Source: Cryobacterium luteum (lineage in GTDB: Bacteria; Actinomycetota; Actinomycetes; Actinomycetales; Microbacteriaceae). Taken from it: DNA of 64,000 nucleotides. The notes beneath the pieces are model-generated. The model saw only the letters and a list, made by a program, of their open reading frames with translations, had not been told where the DNA came from and searched no databases. The DNA lies in contig NZ_FOCN01000002.1 in assembly GCF_900110125.1 (NCBI RefSeq), positions 372,001 through 436,000 on the forward strand, read 5' to 3'. Made by a program: the position numbers and the translations under genes. This document shows, one piece after another, positions 28,437-35,223 of this stretch; the stretch's first letter is position 1; each line of letters opens with the position of its first letter.

Positions 28437-28453
28437 ATACCCCCCTAGAGTAT
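28437..28453 (-). promoter_or_regulatory. CsoR-like operator, distal copy
   Basis: ATACCCCCCTAGAGTAT matches the proximal palindrome at 15 of 17 positions with the same length. It lies 43-59 bases upstream of the small frame at 28,185-28,394, the same relative position that the proximal copy has to copB. It may give a second copper-responsive promoter. Confidence 0.5.
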
Positions 28454-28532
28454 CCGTCCTGCCGTCCCTGCGCAAAGTTGAACGTTCCGTGCTGCCTACG
28501 CGCCGAGCCGTGAGTTTCACCCGGTGACCTGC

Positions 28533-28593
28533 GCCGAGCCGTGAGTTTCAGGCCGTTGAATCGATTAAATCGCGTAGAGACTCACGGCTTGGC
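28533..28593. repeat. 61-bp intergenic inverted repeat, copy B
   Basis: Same structure as 17,134-17,194: left arm GCCGAGCCGTGAGTTTC is identical over 17 bases, the centre is again 27 bases and shares GTTGAATCG and AAATC, and the right arm pairs at 15 of 17 positions. An extra solo left arm sits at 28,502-28,518. It lies in the gap between copB's leader region and the DUF445 gene (divergent), so a terminator role is unlikely for this copy. Confidence 0.8.
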
Positions 28594-28681
28594 ACCCGAA
28601 AGTAGCGGATGGGCGCAACCCGCTGGCACACCGCGCGTAAATGTGCACGCGCGCAGCACCGCGATCGGGCAGGCTTGAACC

Positions 28682-30004
28682 ATGGCGCTAAGCGAAGCCC
28701 CCCAACCCGAAACGGCGACCCCCACGACATTCGGTGAAGCCCGACCCGTCGAGTCCCCGAACGAGACAGCCCGCCGCACCGCGCTGAAACGCATGAAACG
28801 GCTCGCGGCCGGCCTGCTCGCCCTCATGGCTGTCATCTTCACGGTGTCGTTCGCCCTGCAAAGCCGCTATCCCTGGCTCGAATACGTGCGCGCCGCGGCC
28901 GAGGGCGGCATGGTCGGCGCGATCGCCGACTGGTTCGCCGTGACCGCCCTGTTCCGTTACCCGCTGGGCCTGCGCATTCCGCACACCAATATCATCGCTC
29001 ATCGCAAGGACGAGATCGGCGCGAGCCTGGGCGAATTCGTCGAGACCAACTTTCTCTCCGAGGCGGTCATCCGCGGCAAGCTCGAGTCGATGAAACCGGC
29101 CCGCCGACTCGGAGCCTGGCTCAGCGACGACACGAACGCCGAGAGACTCACCGATGAACTCGCCGTCGCCGGCCAGGGGCTGCTCAACCTGCTCGGCGAC
29201 GACGCCATCAAGAACCTCATCGAATCCGTCGCCCGCGAACATTTGATCAAGCCAGAGTGGGGCCCGAGCCTCGGCCGGGTCGGGGAGCGCCTCGTCACGA
29301 GTGGGCAGCAGCACGCTGCCGTCGACCTGCTGCTCGACCGCGCCGACGGCTGGCTGCGCGACCATCCCGAAGCGTTCGGCCGGGTCGTCTCGCAGCGGCT
29401 GCCCACCTGGCTGCCCGGATTCGTCGACAAACTCGTCGACGACAAGGCGTACCGCGAGGTGCTCGCCTTCGTTGCGTCCGCGCGGCAGAACCGGCAGCAT
29501 CCGGTGCGTACCGCCCTCGACGACTATCTCAACGAGGTCATGCATGACCTGCAGTACGAGCCGGCCATGATCGACCGGGTCGAGAACCTCAAGGCCGAGG
29601 TACTCGACAACGCCAAACTGCGCGAGTTCGCCGGCGACACCTGGGAAGCCATCAAATCATCGCTCACCCAGGCCCTCGGCGAGCCGACGAGCGCGCTGCG
29701 GGTCGGCATCCGTTCGACCCTCGAAGACATTGGCAAACGCCTCACCACGGATGCCGCGCTCGGCTCCCGCATCGACCGCTGGCTCGCCGACACGGCCAGC
29801 TACATCGTGGCCAATTATCGCCACGAAATCGCCGGGGTCATCACCGAGACGGTCGAGCGCTGGCCTGCGGCCGAGACCGCCGCGAAGATCGAGCTGCAGG
29901 TGGGGCGTGACCTGCAGTTCATCCGCATCAACGGAACGGTGGTCGGCGCCCTGGCCGGCCTGGTCATTTTCACCCTCGCGCACGCGGTGGCCGCGCTGCT
30001 CTGA
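28682..30004 (+). CDS. DUF445 family membrane protein
   Basis: A 440-residue protein of the YjiN/DUF445 family, function unknown. A membrane segment lies at about residues 40-60 (RLAAGLLALMAVIFTVSFAL) and another at the C-terminus (VVGALAGLVIFTLAHAVAALL), with a long helical region between, giving a hairpin with a large central domain. Family hallmarks are the stretch GGMVGAIADWFAVTALFRYPLG and HTNIIAHRKDEIGASLGEFVETNFL. The start codon is ATG; no good Shine-Dalgarno is visible, so leaderless translation is possible. Confidence 0.9.
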   Translation: MALSEAPQPETATPTTFGEARPVESPNETARRTALKRMKRLAAGLLALMAVIFTVSFALQSRYPWLEYVRAAAEGGMVGAIADWFAVTALFRYPLGLRIPHTNIIAHRKDEIGASLGEFVETNFLSEAVIRGKLESMKPARRLGAWLSDDTNAERLTDELAVAGQGLLNLLGDDAIKNLIESVAREHLIKPEWGPSLGRVGERLVTSGQQHAAVDLLLDRADGWLRDHPEAFGRVVSQRLPTWLPGFVDKLVDDKAYREVLAFVASARQNRQHPVRTALDDYLNEVMHDLQYEPAMIDRVENLKAEVLDNAKLREFAGDTWEAIKSSLTQALGEPTSALRVGIRSTLEDIGKRLTTDAALGSRIDRWLADTASYIVANYRHEIAGVITETVERWPAAETAAKIELQVGRDLQFIRINGTVVGALAGLVIFTLAHAVAALL

Positions 30005-30095
30005 ACCGCAAACTTGCTGGGAATTGGAGGTCTATTCACGGGGTTTCCCCCATAAGGGGCAGACTGAGTTTTTCTGCTGTCCCCGAAAGGCTTAA

Positions 30096-31322
30096 ATGCA
30101 CGACCTCACCCGGTGGGCGCTCCGCCCGCTGATGCGCGCTTGGACGGCGTCCGCCGAACGTCAGGACCGCCATCTGCCCCGTCCGAGCGACGCCCCGCAG
30201 GCCCATGCCGCCGGCATCGACAGCGATCGTGTGCTCATTCTCGGCTCCGGACCCGCTGTCGGCTGGGGTGTGCTCAGCCACCAGGTGGCCCTGCCCGGCT
30301 CGCTCGCCCGCGAACTGGCCGCGCGCACTGGTCGCGGCGTTGACATCGACCTCGTGGCCAGCCGCAGCATGACCGCCGCGAATGCTCTCGTGGCGCTGAA
30401 CGGCACCCGGCTCGGTCGGTTTGACGCCGTCGTCGTCATTCTGGGCCTCAACGAAGCCCTCGACCTGACCAGCGTCAGCGAATGGCGCGACCGGTTGGCG
30501 GCCCTGCTCGCGGTGCTGGAGCACGAGACCTCGCGCAGCACCCAAATCTTCGTGCTCGGCATTCCGCCCATTCGCAGCATTGAAATCTTCCGACGCCCGC
30601 TGGTAGGCATCGCCGACTGGTCGGCCACCGACCTCAACACGGTCGGCACCCGCCTGGCCCACGAGGCACCGCGCACGACGTTTGTGCCGTTCTCGCCGGC
30701 GGCGACCGTCGACGTCGATCGGCATCGCACCGCTGATGACTATCGCGGCTGGGCGGTGCTTCTGGCCAATGCCATGTCCGACAGCCTCGACGCGGCGCGC
30801 CTGGGCCTCACCGGCCCCGAATCAGCACGCCAAACGGATGTCGCCGGCCGGGAACGCACCCGGCAGGCGGCCGTCGACGGCCTCGCCATTGTCGACACCC
30901 CGTCGGAGGCCCGGTTCGACCGGCTGGTGCTGCTCGCGCAGCGTCTGTTCGACACCGAATCGGCATTGATCACCATCATCGATCGCGACCGGCAGTGGCA
31001 TAAAGCCCGGGTCGGGCTGGCGGCAACCGAAGTGCCGCGTTCCGACTCGTTCTGCGCGATCACGATTACTGACGACGGCCCGCTCATCGTCGAGGATGCC
31101 CGCAGCGACGCCCGATTCAACGAGAACCCGCTCGTGCAGGGTGATCCGCGCATCCGCTTCTACGCCGGGTTTCCCATCGAATCGCCGTCGGGTGAGCGCA
31201 TCGGCGCCCTGTGTGTGTTCGATCCGAAACCGCGTTCGGCGGCCGACGTCGACCAGGTGTTGCTGCGGGAGCTCGCCCTGCTGGTGCAGCGCGAGCTGCG
31301 GGTGGGGCGGAAGGCGCGGTAG
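30096..31322 (+). CDS. SGNH-hydrolase-like domain fused to GAF domain
   Basis: A 408-residue soluble protein. Residues about 40-225 look like an SGNH/GDSL-type hydrolase fold: [20 protein letters not shown] (block I, Gly-Ser), [35 protein letters not shown] (block III, GLNE) and a possible Asp-x-x-His site at [11 protein letters not shown]. Residues about 255-400 are a GAF domain ([65 protein letters not shown]). No output domain follows. The GAF would sense a small ligand or redox state and tune the hydrolase. The upstream gap holds a CCCC-CATAA-GGGG dyad at 30,047-30,059. Confidence 0.75.
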   Translation: MHDLTRWALRPLMRAWTASAERQDRHLPRPSDAPQAHAAGIDSDRVLILGSGPAVGWGVLSHQVALPGSLARELAARTGRGVDIDLVASRSMTAANALVALNGTRLGRFDAVVVILGLNEALDLTSVSEWRDRLAALLAVLEHETSRSTQIFVLGIPPIRSIEIFRRPLVGIADWSATDLNTVGTRLAHEAPRTTFVPFSPAATVDVDRHRTADDYRGWAVLLANAMSDSLDAARLGLTGPESARQTDVAGRERTRQAAVDGLAIVDTPSEARFDRLVLLAQRLFDTESALITIIDRDRQWHKARVGLAATEVPRSDSFCAITITDDGPLIVEDARSDARFNENPLVQGDPRIRFYAGFPIESPSGERIGALCVFDPKPRSAADVDQVLLRELALLVQRELRVGRKAR

Positions 31323-31350
31323 CTGCCGGTGCCAGGTGTCTGCCAGCTGA

Positions 31351-31410
31351 TGTTCGGTGCTCGGTGTTCGGTGCCTGGTGCCTGGTGCCTCGGTGTTCGA
31401 TGCTCGATGC
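31351..31410. repeat. short low-complexity repeat tract
   Basis: Overlapping units of the kind TTCGGTGC, GGTGCCT (three times) and TCGATGC fill the 60 bases before pdxH. It is probably slippage-prone spacer DNA; no regulatory role is visible. Confidence 0.5.
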
Positions 31411-31429
31411 CGGCGGGTAGGCTCGCGGC

Positions 31430-31987
31430 GTGAGCGATTCCCTGCGTCGGCGCCTGCGCGCCCTGCCCGATTTTCCCGCCGACCTGCCGTCGTTTGATCC
31501 GGCCACGGCTCCAGCCGATCCAGTCGCCCTCTTTCTGGACTGGTTCGAGCACGCGCTCGACGCCGGCGTGCCCCAGCCCCACGCCTTCAGCCTGGCCACG
31601 GCCACGGCCACCGCAACCGGGCTGGTGTCGTCGCGCATGCTCATTCTGAAGAACCTCGAGCCGGCTTCCTCGGGCGCGACAGCGGGCGTCGACTTCGGAG
31701 TCTGGCAGTTCGCGAGCACACGCACATCCCGCAAGGGGCGCGAACTCACCGCGAACCCGCACGCGGCCCTGAACTTCTACTGGGCGGCCCTCGGGAGGCA
31801 GGTGCGCGTGGTGGGTGAGGTTTCGGTGTTGTCGGCGGAGGCATCCGCTGCGGACTGGGAGGAACGCCCGGGAGCTGACGGTCAGGCCAACCCCCAGTGG
31901 CAGCTGTACGCGCTGCACCCCACCGAGGTCGAATTCTGGCAGGCGAGCGGCGATCGCCACCACATTCGGCACCGCTACGTGCTCTAA
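31430..31987 (+). CDS. pdxH: pyridoxamine 5'-phosphate oxidase family protein
   Basis: A 185-residue FMN-binding split-barrel protein, probably oxidising pyridoxine/pyridoxamine 5'-phosphate to PLP. Segments fitting PdxH are PVALFLDWFEHALDAGVPQPHAFSLATATA, VSSRMLILKNLE (FMN site), WQFASTRTSRKGRELTANPHAALNFYWAALGRQVRVVGEV and the PLP-site tail EFWQASGDRHHIRHRYV. It is somewhat shorter than E. coli PdxH (218) with the typical C-terminal RL-P replaced by YVL, so a related short-form oxidase is possible. Start is GTG at 31430. Confidence 0.82.
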   Translation: MSDSLRRRLRALPDFPADLPSFDPATAPADPVALFLDWFEHALDAGVPQPHAFSLATATATATGLVSSRMLILKNLEPASSGATAGVDFGVWQFASTRTSRKGRELTANPHAALNFYWAALGRQVRVVGEVSVLSAEASAADWEERPGADGQANPQWQLYALHPTEVEFWQASGDRHHIRHRYVL

Positions 31988-32030
31988 ACCGCGCCCCGCG
32001 GCATCCGCTGCCCGGCTCTGCCCGGGTTTT

Positions 32031-32128
32031 GGTGGCTAATTCAGGAAATCCGGGCCCAGGTTTTCGACTGGCCGGGGCCACGCCGGGCGGCGGCACGATC
32101 GGGCCGGGGATTTCCTGAATTAGCCACC
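32031..32128. repeat. REPIN-like inverted repeat, copy 1
   Basis: Perfect 21-bp inverted arms at 32,031-32,051 and 32,108-32,128 (core GTGGCTAATTCAGGAAATCC) enclose 56 bp of GC-rich sequence. The same arm recurs at 49,746 with 21 identical bases but a different interior. It lies between pdxH and the leftward tRNA gene, in the usual intergenic setting of REP-type elements. Confidence 0.85.
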
Positions 32129-32259
32129 GCCGCAGCAAGTCACCGAGCGCCATGGGGGCACCGGCCCGAAGAGCCCTGGGGCACCGGCCCTGGAACAGAA
32201 ATGCGCACCGAATCCAGTGGATTCGGTGCGCATTTGCCGCGCCACGTGCGCGATCATTG

Positions 32260-32332
32260 TGGGCCCCGTCGGGCTCGAACCGACGACCCAAGGATTAAAA
32301 GTCCTTTGCTCTACCAACTGAGCTAGAGGCCC
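32260..32332 (-). tRNA. tRNA-Lys (UUU anticodon)
   Basis: The minus strand folds as a 73-nt tRNA: acceptor stem GGGCCTC/GGGGCCC, D arm GCTCAGTTGGTAGAGC, anticodon stem AAGGA/TCCTT with loop CTTTTAA giving anticodon UUU (lysine), and T arm GTCGGTTCGAGCCCGAC. The discriminator base is A and CCA is not encoded. It sits alone between the REPIN-like repeat and a rightward hypothetical gene. Confidence 0.97.
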
Positions 32333-32426
32333 GTAGGTTCTAATCTACCGTGGATTCGCGCTCAGCTTTTCTGGGTAGCGTGGAGGGCAGCAAAAACCAG
32401 CTGCCTGAACCGAAGGAGAACCCGCC

Positions 32427-33056
32427 GTGGCCGAGAACTTTCACAAGCCCACCCTGTTCTCCGCGAACAAATTCGAGGCCTTCCAGGGCGGCGACGATCC
32501 GGCTTACATCAGCCGCGTCGCGCACGAGACCGCGCAAGCGCTGCTCAACCGGGTGCGCAGCGACCCCGATCCGGAGACGGTCGAACGCCTGGTCGCCTAC
32601 ACCGACGAGAACGGTATCGACGCGGTCGCCGAGCTGTGGTCGCGGGCCGCGCCGCGCAGCCTGCCGGGCGCGCTCTGGCGCATCTACCTCATTCGCATGC
32701 TGATTCGGCAGGATCCCGAGGGGTGCGCGTTCTTGTACCAACGGGGAACGGATGCTGCCGCCACGATCGACCCGCTCGTCGCGGGCGCCGCGGTGCCCAC
32801 CGGTCCGGCCGAGATCATGGTGCTGGCCGATGAAATTCTGCGCGGCTTGTTCACCGGAGACTTCGCCGTGGCACTGGATCGCGGCGCGGCCTACTGCCGG
32901 GTCACAGCAATCGGCGCGACGAGTATCGCCGATGACCTCGAGTTGACCGAGCCTCACCGTTCCTCCGAGTTGACCACCCGGGCGCTGCGGTTTTCCACGA
33001 CCGCAGCCGAATTCGCGGCCTGCGCGCGCCTTTGGCGCCGCGACTCCCTGGAGTAG
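32427..33056 (+). CDS. conserved hypothetical helical protein
   Basis: A 209-residue, nearly all-helical protein with no membrane segment and no domain I recognise. It begins MAENFHKPTLFSANKFEAFQ and has a repeated-helix feel (ETAQALLNRVRSDPDPETVERLVAYTD, GALWRIYLIRMLIRQDPEGCAFLY, AEIMVLADEILRGLFTGDFAVALDRGAAYCRVTA). The start is GTG at 32427 with AAGGAG eleven bases upstream. Third-position GC bias and the good ribosome-binding site make it a real gene. Databases sometimes label such actinobacterial proteins as RNA polymerase beta subunit, which the sequence does not support. Confidence 0.8.
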   Translation: MAENFHKPTLFSANKFEAFQGGDDPAYISRVAHETAQALLNRVRSDPDPETVERLVAYTDENGIDAVAELWSRAAPRSLPGALWRIYLIRMLIRQDPEGCAFLYQRGTDAAATIDPLVAGAAVPTGPAEIMVLADEILRGLFTGDFAVALDRGAAYCRVTAIGATSIADDLELTEPHRSSELTTRALRFSTTAAEFAACARLWRRDSLE

Positions 33057-33242
33057 CCCGGCACGGGTGGTGTCGCCGGGCCGCCCGGTTGGGGCGCTGC
33101 CGCAGGCATCCGCTCGGCCACGCAGCCAGCCGCCCGCGCGGCATCCGCTTGCCGCTTTCTCATGGTCCGTCCAGAGCCGCTCCGATAAGCTGGGCGCGCG
33201 GTTGTAGTTCACTTCCGCCCCCGTACCGAGGAGCTTGTTCGT

Positions 33243-34361
33243 ATGACTTTGATCGAGGAATTCCTCATGCCCGGCGGCGGCACGAGCATCAACACCCTGC
33301 CCAAGGTTTCGCTGCACGACCACCTCGACGGCGGCCTGCGCCCGCAGTCCATCATCGAACTGGCCGACTCCATCGGATTCGTGCTTCCCACAACGGATGC
33401 CGACGCGCTCGGCGAATGGTTCGCCGACCAGTCCAACGCGGGCTCGCTCGTGGAATACCTCAAAACCTTCGACGTCACGACCGCCGTGATGCAGACCAGG
33501 GAGGGCCTCAGCCGGGTTGCCCGCGAATTCGTCGAAGACCTCGCCGACGACGGCGTCATCTACGGGGAGATTCGCTGGGCTCCCGAACAGCACCTGGCCC
33601 GCGGACTCACCCTCAACGAGGTCGTCGAAGCCGTGCAGGACGGCATCGAAGCCGGCATCGAGAACGTCGAAAAGTCTGGCCGGAGCATTCGCATCGGCCA
33701 GCTCATCACCGCGATGCGCCACGCCAACCGCTCACTCGAAATCGCCGAACTCGCCGTGCGCTACCGCTTCGACGGCGTCGTCGGCTTCGACATCGCCGGC
33801 GCTGAAGCCGGCTTCCCGGCCGGCACCCACCGCGCCGCCTTCGACCTGCTGGCCCGCGAATTCATGCCGGTCACCGTGCATGCCGGCGAGGCCGACGGCC
33901 TGGACAGCATTCGCGGTGCCCTGTTCGACGGCCGCGCGCTGCGCCTCGGCCACGGTGTGCGCCTCGCCGAAGATGTCACCATTGAACGCCAGGACGACGA
34001 CAACACCTTCGTCACCCTCGGCCCGGTAGCCCAGTGGGTTCGCGACCGCGAACTCACGCTCGAACTGAGCCCGTCCTCGAACCTGCAGACCGGAGCGGTC
34101 GCCGCCTGGGGCGAGGAACTGTTCGACCACCCGTTCGACCTGCTCTACCAGCTCGGTTTCAAGGTCACCGTCAACACCGACAACCGCCTGATGAGCGACA
34201 CCACCCTCACCCAGGAACTTGCCCTGCTCTCCGACGCGTTCGGCTACGACCTGGGCGACCTCGAGACCTTCCAGCTGAACGCCGCCCACGCCGCGTTCCT
34301 GCCGCTCGAAGACCGCGAAGAACTCGTCGAAGCCATCGAAACCGGCTTCGGCGAGGCCTGA
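33243..34361 (+). CDS. add: adenosine deaminase
   Basis: A 372-residue zinc enzyme converting adenosine to inosine. Zinc ligands His25 and His27 are in KVSLHDHLDGG; the remaining sites are VTVHAGEADG (His and Glu), RLGHGVRL, LSPSSNLQTG and VNTDNRLMSDTTLTQEL (Asp ligand). GAGGAG lies nine bases before the ATG. Inosine formed here is a substrate of the purine nucleoside phosphorylase encoded at 37,359-38,192, and ribose 1-phosphate released there could be taken by the mutase in between, so the block looks like nucleoside salvage. Confidence 0.96.
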   Translation: MTLIEEFLMPGGGTSINTLPKVSLHDHLDGGLRPQSIIELADSIGFVLPTTDADALGEWFADQSNAGSLVEYLKTFDVTTAVMQTREGLSRVAREFVEDLADDGVIYGEIRWAPEQHLARGLTLNEVVEAVQDGIEAGIENVEKSGRSIRIGQLITAMRHANRSLEIAELAVRYRFDGVVGFDIAGAEAGFPAGTHRAAFDLLAREFMPVTVHAGEADGLDSIRGALFDGRALRLGHGVRLAEDVTIERQDDDNTFVTLGPVAQWVRDRELTLELSPSSNLQTGAVAAWGEELFDHPFDLLYQLGFKVTVNTDNRLMSDTTLTQELALLSDAFGYDLGDLETFQLNAAHAAFLPLEDREELVEAIETGFGEA

Positions 34362-34421
34362 CACCGGTCTGGCTCGCCGAGTTGGCTGAGCCGACTCACT
34401 CCTGAATAGTCGAAAGAAAAA

Positions 34422-34877
34422 ATGCCACTGCCGCACCTCCCGCTTGACGCCATCACGATCGGCGCGCACGCTGACGACTGGCCGGCCGCCATCACGGCGG
34501 CCGGTGACGCCCTCGTGCGTTCCGGCGCCGCGACATCCAATTACACCGATCGCATGATCGAGGTGATCCGCGAATTCGGTGCCTATATCGTGATCGCGCC
34601 CGGTCTGGCGCTCGCGCATGCCCGCCCGGGAGCGGATGTTCTCGCCGACGGGCTCTGCGTCGTCACCCTCGCCGAGCCGGTCGCCTTCGGGCACCCGCAC
34701 AACGACCCGGTCAGCGTGATCGTCGGCCTGGCCGTGACCGGCGCTGACGACCACCTGCAGTTCGTCGCCGAACTCGCCAACGTGTTCAACGACCCGAAGG
34801 TGATCCCGGCCCTCGCCGGTGCGACCACCGCCGAGTTCGTGCAGAGCGTGTTCGGGCAGACCGTGGCACCCGAATGA
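34422..34877 (+). CDS. PTS EIIA component (mannitol/fructose-ascorbate type)
   Basis: A 151-residue phosphotransferase IIA protein. The phospho-accepting His66 is in IVIAPGLALAHARPG, the usual mannitol/ascorbate IIA motif, followed by GLCVVTLAEPVAFGHPHNDPV. It would receive phosphate from HPr and hand it to the IIB protein encoded by the next gene, whose start overlaps its stop (ATGA). No membrane IIC gene is adjacent or elsewhere in the window. Confidence 0.9.
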   Translation: MPLPHLPLDAITIGAHADDWPAAITAAGDALVRSGAATSNYTDRMIEVIREFGAYIVIAPGLALAHARPGADVLADGLCVVTLAEPVAFGHPHNDPVSVIVGLAVTGADDHLQFVAELANVFNDPKVIPALAGATTAEFVQSVFGQTVAPE

Positions 34878-35149
34878 AGATCGTCGTGATGTGCGGCGTC
34901 GGGCTCGGCACCTCGGCGATCCTCAAGGTCAACGCCGAGCGCGCCCTCGACCGTCTTGACATCGAGGCAAGCGTGCAGGCCACGGATGTCGCCGGAGTGC
35001 GGGCCGCCGCGGCCGATGCGCAGGTCATTCTGACCTCATCCGAGCTCGTTGATGCGATCGGCAAGACCAACGCCGACGTGATCGTCATCAACAACTACTT
35101 CGACGTCGACGAACTCGTCGCCAAGCTCGAGATCGCGCTGGGTTCCTAG
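34874..35149 (+). CDS. PTS EIIB component (ascorbate/lactose-galactitol type)
   Basis: A 91-residue IIB protein with the phospho-cysteine Cys7 in VVMCGVGLGTSAIL and the compact Rossmann-like fold of the ascorbate (UlaB) group. It is coupled to the IIA gene. With no IIC partner visible, it may serve a permease encoded elsewhere or a regulatory phospho-relay. It converges on the mutase gene with 74 bp between stops; TGGGCCC occurs twice in that gap. Confidence 0.9.
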   Translation: MKIVVMCGVGLGTSAILKVNAERALDRLDIEASVQATDVAGVRAAAADAQVILTSSELVDAIGKTNADVIVINNYFDVDELVAKLEIALGS

Positions 35150-35223
35150 CTCCTCCCACTTTCGATCATGGGCCCGGTTTCCTAAGGTGGGCCCAGCAAG
35201 CGGATGGCCTCCACCCACTCCGC

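Noticed and set aside
32031..32128. insertion-sequence ends
   Set aside because: The inverted arms enclose only 56 bp, no transposase is present and no target duplication is visible.
35150..35223. terminator between PTS IIB and the mutase gene
   Set aside because: TGGGCCC occurs twice but does not form a convincing stem with tail; evidence too weak to list.
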